Both the position numbers and the translations under genes were made by a program. DNA of 64,000 nucleotides from Moesziomyces globuligerus (Eukaryota; Basidiomycota; Ustilaginomycetes; Ustilaginales; Ustilaginaceae). The stretch spans positions 310,001 through 374,000 of the forward strand of contig JARVLF010000010.1 in assembly GCA_030849465.1 (NCBI GenBank), in the 5' to 3' direction. Of this stretch, positions 42,555 to 51,351 are shown piece by piece (position 1 is the first letter of the stretch; each line of letters opens with the position of its first letter). Under the pieces are notes generated by a model that made no database searches, had not been told where the DNA came from, and was given only the letters and a program-made list of their open reading frames with translations.

Positions 42555-45500
42555 ATGTCGAAGCTCCAACGCGGCACTGCTGCGTACCGCGGCTTCACAG
42601 TGAGCCATCAGCGCGTGGTTCTCGATCTCGGCTTCAACGGAACCGTCGTGGGCTTCACCGAACTCACCATCGTCCCCACACACCGCAGCCTGCGCACCAT
42701 CCACCTCAACTGTAGACAGGCATTCGTCCAGTCCGTCTCTGTGTTCGGTCATGCTGCCGAGTTCAGCTATGCAGATCATCTCACCGGCGCCTCGGTCTCG
42801 GACACGCGCGATGTGCATCGATATCCCGAGCTCAAGCGCAGGATCTACGCTGCTGCCTCGGATGGCGCCCACGGCGAGCTCAGCATCCTCATCCCACCAG
42901 ACGTTCACATTCAGTCCCAGCGCGCCAACAGCAGAGCTCCAAGCATCGCACCTGATGATGCATCCACGCCTGGCGGCTCAAGCTCTTCCCCCGAGCTTGC
43001 CCCTCTCACCGTGAGGATCGACTACTACCTCAAAGATCCGACCGACGGCATCCAGTTCATGCGTCCGACCGCAGATGCGCCCCACCGTGTTCCGCATCTC
43101 TTCACCATCGCCTCATCTCCGGATGCCGCCCGCAGCTGGGTCCCATGTGTCGACAGCCTCTGGGAACGATGCACGTGGGAGTTCGAATTCATCGTGCCCA
43201 AGTCTCTCAGCTCATCCGAGGAGGACGAGGATGCAAGCCTCGCTCAGCCTTCTTTGAACGATGCGGCCGAAAAAGCGGCCGCCGATGCCGCAGATCCAGA
43301 CTCTCAGGTCGTCGTCGTGTGTACCGGTGACCTCATGGAACAAGTGACACATCCGAACAACCCTGCCAAGACCGTCTTCTGCTACACGCAGGCTGTTCCG
43401 ACCTCCGTCCAACACGTCTCCTTTGCAGCCGGACCCTTCCAGATCATGCGCGTCCAGGCCGCCGATCGCCAGGCCGGCCATGTCGCCCCAGCCATCGTCA
43501 CCGACGTCACCGCCGGCGCTCCCCTCGACGATTCAGGCCAGGTCGAGATCCTCGCTTTTTGCCTGCCCGGCCGCCAAGAGGAGCTGCGCGGCTCAATAGG
43601 CTTCACTCGCCAGGCACTCGACTTCTTCTCGCAGGAGTACGGCTCGTATCCCTTCACCGCCTTTCGCATGGTGTTTGTCGACGAGCCGCCGCAGGATTGC
43701 ACCACGCAAGCCATGATGACAATATGCTCCAACGACCTCCTCCATCCGTCTTCGGTTCTCGATCAGGCCATCGAGAATCGTCAGATCCTCAGCCACGCCA
43801 TCGCTTTCCAGTGGGTCGGCATCAACATCATCCAAGCTACTTGGGCCGACACCTGGCTCGTCAATGGTCTCAGCTTGTACATCAACGGTCTTTTCATGCG
43901 CAGACTCATGGGCAACAACGAGTACCGCTTCCGTCTCAAGAAGGACCTCGACCGGCTATGCGCCTGGGACATTGGCATGCCGCCGCTCTACGAGGCTGGC
44001 GCCTTCGAGCCCCCCGACGCAGCCACGCTGCCATTCGTCAACCTCAAGGCGCCGCTCGTCCTCCACATCCTCGACCGAAGACTTCGAAAGATGGGCGCGT
44101 CGGTGGGTCTGGGCCGTGTCATTCCAAAGGTCTTCCTTCAGGCAATGACTGGCGAGATGACCAACAACATGCTCAGCACCCAGCAATTCCTCCGCACTTG
44201 CCGCAAGGTCAGTGGTGCCGATCTTCGCCTCTTCACCGAGCATTGGATTCGGGGCAGCGGCTGCCCTCGCTTCATCTGCAGCGCCAACTTCAACCGCAAG
44301 AAGCTGCTCATCGAGATGCACATTCGACAGGAGGTGCCCGCAGCTCAGTTCGCAGCAGCCCGTCCCGGCGATGCGCTCGCCGCAAACGCTGTCCCTCTCT
44401 TCGAAGGGCAGATGACGGTCCGCATCCACGAAGCCGACGGTACCCCCTACGAGCACGTGCTCGAGATCAAAGGACCTGCGAAGCGGTACGAGGTCCCCTT
44501 CAACACCAAGTACAAACGTGTGCGTAGGAACACGAAACGCTTCCAGGCCCGCCAGGCTGCGGCTGCAGCCGCAGCACAGGGAGATCAGGAAGCTCAGGAG
44601 GCGATCGGCCTCATCGACCTCGGCTTTGGACTGGGCATGTGGGAGGACGAGCAGGCACGAGAGGAGTGGAAGGTCGCCGACTGGACCGAAGAGGACGAAG
44701 AAAAGATGTCGTCGGCGCCTTACGAATGGATCCGCATGGATGCCGATTTTGAATGGCTTGCTAGCATTCACTTCGAGCAGCCCGACTATATGTGGGTCTC
44801 GCAGCTGCAGCGCGACCGCGATGTGGTGGCGCAGGTCTCAGCCGTGCACGCGCTGGCTCAGATGCCTTCGCTTGTCACCTGCAGCATGCTCACCCGTACG
44901 GTGCTCGTCAACAAGTACTTTTACCGCGTCCGCACGGAAGCGGTGCATGCACTCGTTCACTGCGCCATCCCACAGCTCGACAATCTCGGGCTCTTCCATC
45001 TGCTCAAGCTCTTCCGATCGCAGTTCTGCCATGATGCACCCAACGAGGCCTCGTTTGAGGATCCCCTCGATGTGCCGTGCATCCCTCGCGCGAACGACTT
45101 CTCCGACGCAGCCGACTACTTTTTGCAACGCGCGCTCATCCATGCCATCAGCCGCGTGCGCAATCCGGACGGCCGGACCCCCGCCCAGGTCAAGCGCTTC
45201 CTCATCAACCTCTTGCGCTACAATGACAACTCCACAAATCATTACGTGGACGACTTCTACCTGGCCGGCGCGATCAATGCGCTCGCCAGCGCCTGCATCC
45301 CCATCGATTCTGCGATGGCGGCCCAGGAAAGCAGCGAGAGCGTGGAGGAGAACAACTTCCTGCTCGCGCACGCCATCGCCGAGGTGGAGCGTCTCCAGGA
45401 GCTCGACCGGCTCGTGCCGTCGTTCCACAACGTGATCACGCTGGCATCGCTCGACTTCCAAGTGGCTATGATGCTGGCCAACCTCAAACCCAGGGATCTG

Positions 45501-48095
45501 CAGCTCTTCTTCACGTACACGCGCCAGGGCAATTTCACGCCCGTCCGCGTCGCTGCGCTGAACTGCCTTCTGCTCGTTGGCAACCTCGACCACCGCGTCA
45601 TCGCTCGCTACTGCTTTGCACTGCTGCGCCTGGACGAGAACCGCACGGTGAAGCGAGCACTGGCCCGAGCGCTGTGCGAAGGCCTCGCTGTCGCTATGAG
45701 CACCGGCGTCTTCGGTGGTGGAGCTCTCCGTGGACCCGAGGCGCTGCTGATCGAGGAGGACAGCGGTCACATCAATGCGGCCGAAAAGGCGCGCGACGCC
45801 CAGCTGGAAGCCATGCTCAAGACGCTCAAGAAGGAGATCGGGCGATCCGCAGGTGTTCGCGAAGGCTTCCTCGCGGCTCTGTTGGCGCCAAACGTGGACA
45901 TCGAGGCTCGCTGGGCGATGCTGAAACTGGCAGAGTTGCTCTTCCGACCTGCCGAGGAGAAGGAGCTGCCGCTGCAGCACAAGGTGCAGCTCCGTGTCCG
46001 GATGCCAAGCACTCAGATGCCTCTCGACGCGCCTGTCGTCGAGTCGCCGTCGATCTCGAGGATCAAGCTGGTCCGTCCCGGCAATGTCGGGGCCGCAGAG
46101 GATGCGCCCGCCAAGGCGCCTGCTTCTCCTGCAGCGGCGGCCAGCAATGGGCCGCGCGTCGCATTCGAGACGCCAGAGAAGCCCGCCGTGGCTGAAAAGA
46201 AGAAGGTCAAGCCCAAGAAGATCAAGCCGCTGGCACCCGGTCAGGCCTCGGGCATGTCGTTCGCGGACCTCACGGCGTGCAGGAATACGCTCAAGAAGCT
46301 CATGCAGAACAAGCATGCCTCGATCTTCCTCAACCCCGTCGATCCCGTGCGCGATCAGGCGACGGACTACTTTGACGTGATCAAGGAGCCCATGGACATG
46401 GGCTCGATCCTCAACAAGCTCGACAGCGGACAGTACAAGGACCGCCACGAGCTGCGCGCGGACTTTGAGCTGATGGTCCGCAACGCCAAGACGTACACGC
46501 CAGATCCGAAGGCATGGGCACACAAGCAGGCGGTAGGGCTGGAGAAGGTCTTTGGCCCGCTGTGGAACAGAATGGAGAAGACGCTCGAGCAGTCGGCTGC
46601 GCGCCAGAAGGCTGCACAGGACGCGGCCCTCGCGAACGAGCAGAGCGCAGCTGTCTCTGAGACCCCCGAGCGTCCCTCGCCCGCGAAGTCCGAAGCAGTT
46701 CCCGTTGCGTCTGAGCCAGTCGCGCTCCCTGCGCCAAGCGCCAGACGCGAGTCGTCGACGCCGAGCACCGCACCGAAGCTCTCGCTCAAGTTCAAGCTCA
46801 AGACGAAGGCGGCCGGCGAGGAATCGCCCGCGGTCGCAACGCCGACGCCCAAGCCCAGGGCGAAACCGCCCGTCGAGGAGCCGTCTTCAATGGCGCCTTC
46901 GACACCCTCGGCGTCGCTCAAGATCAAGAAGCCACTGATCAAGCTCAAGAAGGGCAACGACGGCGATGCTGGTTTGCCATCGACACCCTCTCCAGCGCCG
47001 CCAGTGGCGATGAAAGATCCCGTTCCGCAGAGCGTGGACGACGATATCCTCGAGCTGCTCGGCGAGATTCCCAAGCCGAGCAAGCCGAAAGCGAGCAAAG
47101 TCTCTTCCGGCATCTCGCCGGCTCCTGCGGCCGCAGCTGCTACTCCGGCGCGACCATCCCCCGCCGCGCCCTCGCCGAGCACCAAAAAGCACAAAGCCAC
47201 GCACGGCGAAGTGGGGGCTCTTGCAGCAGAGACCCCGGCTCGCGCAAACGGCTCCAGTACCGTTTCCGCGGGATCGCCGTCGAAGGACATTGCCAAGTTG
47301 GCGGAGAAGGACCCCGTGGGCGCGACCGCAGGTATGCCGATGAACGGCAAGAAGTGCAAGGTGCTTCTGCAGGTGCTGAAGAAGTCGCCGTTCTCGATAT
47401 TCTTCCGATTCCCAGTCGACCCTATCCGAGACGGACTGCCGACGTATCTGGACGAGATCACATCTCCGATGGACCTAAGCACGATGGAGAAGAAGCTGAA
47501 CCAGATGGCGTACGGGACTATGGGCGACTTTGCGGCGGATATGGAGTTGATCTTTGCCAACTGTCGGCAGTTCAATCCACCGGGGACCGAGCCGTGCCAG
47601 CACGCCGACGAGCTCGAGAAGATGTGGCGCAAGGAGTGGGCCAAGACGGTCACGCCGCGGCTGGAGGCGAACGAAAAACGTGCGCTGGTGGGGCTGATCA
47701 ACAGGTTGAAGACCCATCAGTCGTCGTTGCTGTTCAGGGAGCCAGTGGATCCCGTGGCATTGGGGATCCCGACATACTTTGACGTCATCCCGAGGAAGGA
47801 CGCACGGGACCTGAGCCTCATAGAGGCAAAGTTGAAGGGCGACAAGTACGACTCGTTCGCAGGGCTGGATGCGGATATCAAGCTCATGCTGAAGAACTGC
47901 TACACGTTCAACGCCATGGACCCGGCCATCGTCGAGATCGCAAAGGGCTTCGAGACGTACTACAAGCGCGAGTTCAGTCACGCAAAGCAACAGGCAGGCA
48001 CCGCGACGGCCAGCTCGCCTGCTCCACCCCAGGCGAAAAGAAAGCTCTCGACCACCCCCTCCAACGGCACTTCCAAAAAGGTCAAGAGCTCGTGA
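42555..48095 (+). CDS. TAF2: TFIID subunit TAF2 with three C-terminal bromodomains
   Basis: One uninterrupted exon of 1846 codons. Residues 1 to about 1150 are TAF2: the start MSKLQRGTAAYRGFTVSHQR, VVLDLGFNGTVVGFTELTIV, an inactive M1-aminopeptidase-like domain in which the zinc HEXXH is replaced by HAIAFQW near residue 412, and HEAT-like repeats. After a Lys-rich linker come bromodomain 1 (about 1235-1345), a Ser/Pro/Ala-rich linker of about 240 residues, bromodomain 2 (about 1594-1700, PMDLSTM and CRQFNPP) and bromodomain 3 (about 1708-1808, CYTFNAMDP). TAF2 binds the promoter Initiator as part of TFIID. Human and yeast TAF2 have no bromodomains; there these lie in TAF1 or Bdf1. Fusion in this lineage would bring acetyl-histone reading into the TAF2 lobe (inference). 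Confidence 0.93.
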   Translation: MSKLQRGTAAYRGFTVSHQRVVLDLGFNGTVVGFTELTIVPTHRSLRTIHLNCRQAFVQSVSVFGHAAEFSYADHLTGASVSDTRDVHRYPELKRRIYAAASDGAHGELSILIPPDVHIQSQRANSRAPSIAPDDASTPGGSSSSPELAPLTVRIDYYLKDPTDGIQFMRPTADAPHRVPHLFTIASSPDAARSWVPCVDSLWERCTWEFEFIVPKSLSSSEEDEDASLAQPSLNDAAEKAAADAADPDSQVVVVCTGDLMEQVTHPNNPAKTVFCYTQAVPTSVQHVSFAAGPFQIMRVQAADRQAGHVAPAIVTDVTAGAPLDDSGQVEILAFCLPGRQEELRGSIGFTRQALDFFSQEYGSYPFTAFRMVFVDEPPQDCTTQAMMTICSNDLLHPSSVLDQAIENRQILSHAIAFQWVGINIIQATWADTWLVNGLSLYINGLFMRRLMGNNEYRFRLKKDLDRLCAWDIGMPPLYEAGAFEPPDAATLPFVNLKAPLVLHILDRRLRKMGASVGLGRVIPKVFLQAMTGEMTNNMLSTQQFLRTCRKVSGADLRLFTEHWIRGSGCPRFICSANFNRKKLLIEMHIRQEVPAAQFAAARPGDALAANAVPLFEGQMTVRIHEADGTPYEHVLEIKGPAKRYEVPFNTKYKRVRRNTKRFQARQAAAAAAAQGDQEAQEAIGLIDLGFGLGMWEDEQAREEWKVADWTEEDEEKMSSAPYEWIRMDADFEWLASIHFEQPDYMWVSQLQRDRDVVAQVSAVHALAQMPSLVTCSMLTRTVLVNKYFYRVRTEAVHALVHCAIPQLDNLGLFHLLKLFRSQFCHDAPNEASFEDPLDVPCIPRANDFSDAADYFLQRALIHAISRVRNPDGRTPAQVKRFLINLLRYNDNSTNHYVDDFYLAGAINALASACIPIDSAMAAQESSESVEENNFLLAHAIAEVERLQELDRLVPSFHNVITLASLDFQVAMMLANLKPRDLQLFFTYTRQGNFTPVRVAALNCLLLVGNLDHRVIARYCFALLRLDENRTVKRALARALCEGLAVAMSTGVFGGGALRGPEALLIEEDSGHINAAEKARDAQLEAMLKTLKKEIGRSAGVREGFLAALLAPNVDIEARWAMLKLAELLFRPAEEKELPLQHKVQLRVRMPSTQMPLDAPVVESPSISRIKLVRPGNVGAAEDAPAKAPASPAAAASNGPRVAFETPEKPAVAEKKKVKPKKIKPLAPGQASGMSFADLTACRNTLKKLMQNKHASIFLNPVDPVRDQATDYFDVIKEPMDMGSILNKLDSGQYKDRHELRADFELMVRNAKTYTPDPKAWAHKQAVGLEKVFGPLWNRMEKTLEQSAARQKAAQDAALANEQSAAVSETPERPSPAKSEAVPVASEPVALPAPSARRESSTPSTAPKLSLKFKLKTKAAGEESPAVATPTPKPRAKPPVEEPSSMAPSTPSASLKIKKPLIKLKKGNDGDAGLPSTPSPAPPVAMKDPVPQSVDDDILELLGEIPKPSKPKASKVSSGISPAPAAAAATPARPSPAAPSPSTKKHKATHGEVGALAAETPARANGSSTVSAGSPSKDIAKLAEKDPVGATAGMPMNGKKCKVLLQVLKKSPFSIFFRFPVDPIRDGLPTYLDEITSPMDLSTMEKKLNQMAYGTMGDFAADMELIFANCRQFNPPGTEPCQHADELEKMWRKEWAKTVTPRLEANEKRALVGLINRLKTHQSSLLFREPVDPVALGIPTYFDVIPRKDARDLSLIEAKLKGDKYDSFAGLDADIKLMLKNCYTFNAMDPAIVEIAKGFETYYKREFSHAKQQAGTATASSPAPPQAKRKLSTTPSNGTSKKVKSS

Positions 48096-48295
48096 CATGC
48101 AGCTTGATAGTTCGACACTCCAGCAGCCAATTTTCTATCATGGTTCCGATGCGCCTTCGTACGTCTGTGAAAGCTGAGTGGAGAAGAATCCGCGATCTTC
48201 AGCCCGCGCCTGAACAAGGTTTTTTGTGTAGGTGCAGATGAATGTGTAACGCCCGCGGTTGTGTGTACGAAAGGGTTCCAGATTTCGCCAAGGCT

Positions 48296-48540
48296 GACTC
48301 CGTGGCGCTCAAGCATTCTCGAGATGACAAGCAGCGTGTGTGGCAAGGCCAACAGCAATTAACCTGGCTTCCACACTTACTTGTGGAACTTCTTCTCCAA
48401 CCATTCCACTCTTGAGATTCATTGTCATGTTGCGTTTCCACAACAAGACAAGCCCCTCCTCCTCATAGAAGGTGTGCTTCAGCAGAGCACGCTGTCACAT
48501 TCAATTTTGGAAGCTTTTGAGGTCCAAGCGAAAAAACGAG
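48296..48540 (-). pseudogene. Degenerate coding relic, copy A
   Basis: Read on the minus strand, this segment keeps a frame with TFYEEEGLVLLW, MTMNLKSGMVGEEVPQVSV and EARLIAVG, but two TGA codons interrupt it upstream. It is about three-quarters identical by eye to copy B in opposite orientation. Differences fall largely at third codon positions in this frame, the sign of former coding. The parent protein is unrecognised. Confidence 0.5.
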
Positions 48541-49342
48541 TGAGATTTGAATGGCGACAACGCGATGCCTCTTCGCTCATTCTTGAAGGCCGAGATGGAC
48601 GCTGACGGCATCGTGCCGCAGGCACGCTCTCCGCCTCCTCCCAAAATTTCACATGGCTCTCGTCTTTGAGCCCTTCATGTGACGAACCGGCAAGCAGCAC
48701 GCGAGCCCCAGCCCGCTGGTTGTGCGATGAGGATCTGCAGCTGGAGCTTTGATCACAAGGAGCTCGACATCCTTCCAGGTGACGCAGACAGGTTGGTCCA
48801 CGTACCCTTCTGTGATGACAATGTCGCCTGGGCGATGGTGGTGGCCATCAGGACGAGCAGCAAGGCAGCAAGGCCAGCTGCAGTCGTCGTCGTGGATGCT
48901 CGAACTGCGGGGCCTTGGAACCGAGGAAGCGGTTATGGATTATAAGCTCGATGTTGTCCCTTTGTGCCCAGATCCTCTTCTCGGGGTCGGGATCTTCAAG
49001 TTCCTGGACAACTCAAATGCAGTGAACCTTCGTTGCTCGTTCCACCTCTTTGTCTGTGATGTCCTCGTAGACCTGGAAACAGCGAGTAAGACGCCGTAGG
49101 GCAGTTGTCTGGTGAAGAGGATCCTTGTTTCCCTCTCGATTCGAGGCTCGGATGCCGCAACTCTTTGCCACCAAGGGCCAAACGGATCTAGCAGTCCCAA
49201 GGTTGGTGTTTGACCCCAGGTATCCTGCGACGCTCTTTGATGGCTCCAGTTCAACTTCGCGTGGCAGCGCTGTGCACGTACTCATAGACGTCCAAGCTTG
49301 TGCACAGAGCCCAATTCCACAAGCTGTATTTATGAAAGATGC

Positions 49343-49583
49343 TCCGTCCTTTGCTCGGACCTCGAAAACTTCCAAAACAGAATGGGAAACGGTGTTCTAC
49401 CAAAGCAGACGTTCTATGAGAGAGAGGGGATTGTCCTGTTGTGAGAACTTGACATGACAATGAATCTCAAGAGAGGACTGATTGGAGAAGAAGTTCCACA
49501 AGTCAGTGTGGACGCCAGGCTGATTGCTCTTGGCCCTGTCACAAACGTCTCTCGTCATCTCGACGCAGATCGAGCGCCAGGCA
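49343..49583 (+). pseudogene. Degenerate coding relic, copy B
   Basis: On the plus strand the matching frame reads DLENFQNRMGNGVLPKQ, TFYEREGIVLL, a TGA, then MTMNLKRGLIGEEVPQVSV and DARLIALG. It aligns with copy A with little or no gap. It ends about 155 bases before the 3' end of the Nudix gene, which lies on the other strand. Confidence 0.5.
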
Positions 49584-49738
49584 GCTTGTCAACAGGCAAA
49601 TGAAGAAATCGTCCTGAGAAAGTCAAAGCCACGCATCATGATCTGCGACTGCGGTGCTGGGAGGGCCCGGATCTGCCGATTTGCGCACAACATCAAGGGC
49701 ACGTGGAATAGTTCCATTGCGAGTCACCGATGTCCGCA

Positions 49739-50917
49739 CTACGGACCCGGAAGGCGCAGATCTACATGAAGCTGAGCCATAATTTGGCGATACGCTGGCT
49801 CTGCATCTGCCGTGATGTAGCCGTGTCGAATGAGGAAGTCGAGCAGGACCAAGACACAATTCGCCTTGAACCTGCCCTGCCTCATCTTGTCGTAGATCTC
49901 ATCGAGGCTGAGCAGCTCGAAGTGATCAACTTCGCCGTCCTTGGGCTGTAGCGTCACCTCGGCGGGCAACGGCAAGTCGTACACGTACTCGATCTCGGGC
50001 TGGATCCAGCCTTGTGCCGATGTCTTGTAGCAGTAGCTCAGCACGCCCGTCTGCTTGATGTGCTTCTCCACCAGCTTGGCGTCCAAGTTGGCTTCCTCCT
50101 CGCACTCGCGCACGACGCTCTCCATCGGCAGATCGCCCGCCACGATGCCGCCCGCTACCGAGTTGTCCAGATAGCCCGGCCAGGTCGACTTGGTGCTGCT
50201 ACGCTGCGGGACCCATACTCGCAGCTCGCCGGTCTCGGGTGCCACCGTGTACGCGGTGAGATGCACGCCAAAGGTGGCAAAGCCGAACAGCGCGCATGCT
50301 GCACGCTCGAGCTTGAACGCGATCGTGTTCCGGGCGCCCGAACGTGGATTGAGGCCGTAGATGGCATACAGCTCGTCTCGCCAGCCATCGAGTGGATCGG
50401 GAAACACGCGAGCTTGGCGCCATCGCTGAGCGACCTCATTGAGACCCTTCGTACGCGCGTCTGGCGTTGCGAAGTCATTCGTGAAGGTGACAGCTTCGCA
50501 GACCCGAGATGAAGCCGAAGGCGGAACGATCTCGCGATGGTGCATACCGAATCGTACTTTCCGCAGCACCGCGGGCAGTCCTGCCTTGCGCTGGCCATCC
50601 GAGTCATCCACGCAGGCTTTGACCACTCTTGCTGGAAGAAAGCCGATCTGCACGCCATCAAGAACAAATGGCGTGAGGCTGGAATCGAGCCATGGCTCGT
50701 GGTTGTGACACTGGTGAACCAGATCGAGTAGAGTCGGCTGCTTGCCTGCGCTGGCAGAGACATCGAGACGTCTCTCGGGGTCGGCGATCTCATTCACCAG
50801 CTCGAGCTCTTCGCCCTCTAGCACTCCTGAGGACGTCGCCGAGAAGATGACATCGTTCTCAGAAGAGGACGGCTGCGCGTCCGATCCGAGGACAAGGTTG
50901 GCTATCGACTCTGACAT
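49739..50917 (-). CDS. Nudix hydrolase of the YJR142W (thiamine-damage) type
   Basis: 392 residues from ATG at 50917. From about residue 63 the protein follows yeast YJR142W: an N-terminal TPK-like block (LLDLVHQCHNHEPW, GVQIGFLPARVV), DGWRDELYAIYG, LERAACALFGFATFGVHL, WVPQRSSTKSTWPGYLDNSVAGG, and the Nudix box near 255-275 (AGGIVAGD and RECEEEANL). YELPLP-type and DGEVDHFELLSL segments and FIRHG close the match. Known role of the family: hydrolysis of oxidised, toxic thiamine diphosphate analogues. The first about 60 residues are acidic and Ser-rich and unmatched. The same frame stays open upstream to a strong splice acceptor at 51238, so this frame might also be the 3' part of the adaptin-like transcript. 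Confidence 0.85.
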   Translation of the reverse strand: MSESIANLVLGSDAQPSSSENDVIFSATSSGVLEGEELELVNEIADPERRLDVSASAGKQPTLLDLVHQCHNHEPWLDSSLTPFVLDGVQIGFLPARVVKACVDDSDGQRKAGLPAVLRKVRFGMHHREIVPPSASSRVCEAVTFTNDFATPDARTKGLNEVAQRWRQARVFPDPLDGWRDELYAIYGLNPRSGARNTIAFKLERAACALFGFATFGVHLTAYTVAPETGELRVWVPQRSSTKSTWPGYLDNSVAGGIVAGDLPMESVVRECEEEANLDAKLVEKHIKQTGVLSYCYKTSAQGWIQPEIEYVYDLPLPAEVTLQPKDGEVDHFELLSLDEIYDKMRQGRFKANCVLVLLDFLIRHGYITADAEPAYRQIMAQLHVDLRLPGP

Positions 50918-51351
50918 GGCGTTGGCGATGCGTCGGTCGCGGGTGCGCTTCGATTCGGAGGGTATTGCTGATGGAGAAAGGGATCCTCGGGCGTGGCCGT
51001 ATGGCTGACTGGGCCGCGGACGCTGAGATCTTTCGTCGGACCGAAGTGTGATGGAACTGTCCTCGGGAGAGAGCAGAGCGGAAGATTGCAGCAGCGATGC
51101 AGGAAGCTGTCGGCGCAGGCGAACGGCGTCAAAGCTATCGATTGAGCTCGGAGGCCGTGTCGAGCCACCTGCTGCGCGACCGTCCGCTTTCGATGCAGGA
51201 GCAAAAAGGCGACTTGCGGCGGCGAGAAGAGATGTCTCTGTACGTAGTGAAGAGACGAGGAGGTGATGAGAGACAAAGTCAATTTTAGCGTTGCTGGGGA
51301 AAGGCCCTTCTTCTCAGACGCTCGGGCCACGCTTCGCCATGCCAAATCGGT
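50918..51351. other. Gap between Nudix and adaptin-like genes, with a probable intron
   Basis: About 430 bases, both flanking genes on the minus strand. A GTGCGT donor (intron start 51392) just inside the end of the adaptin-like frame and a pyrimidine-rich CTACGTACAG acceptor (intron end 51238) would define a 155-nt intron. After it, the minus-strand frame is open without a stop into the Nudix frame. Confidence 0.45.

Larger units (their letters stand above)
48096..49738. other. Gene-poor decayed region between TAF2 and the Nudix gene
   Basis: 1.64 kb without an intact gene. It contains two degenerate inverted copies of a once-coding segment (48296-48540 and 49343-49583) separated by about 800 bases. 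The spacer has further coding-like but frame-broken stretches on the minus strand. The composition is less GC-rich than neighbouring genes. Decay of a duplicated or mobile sequence is the best reading; no family could be named. Confidence 0.5.
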
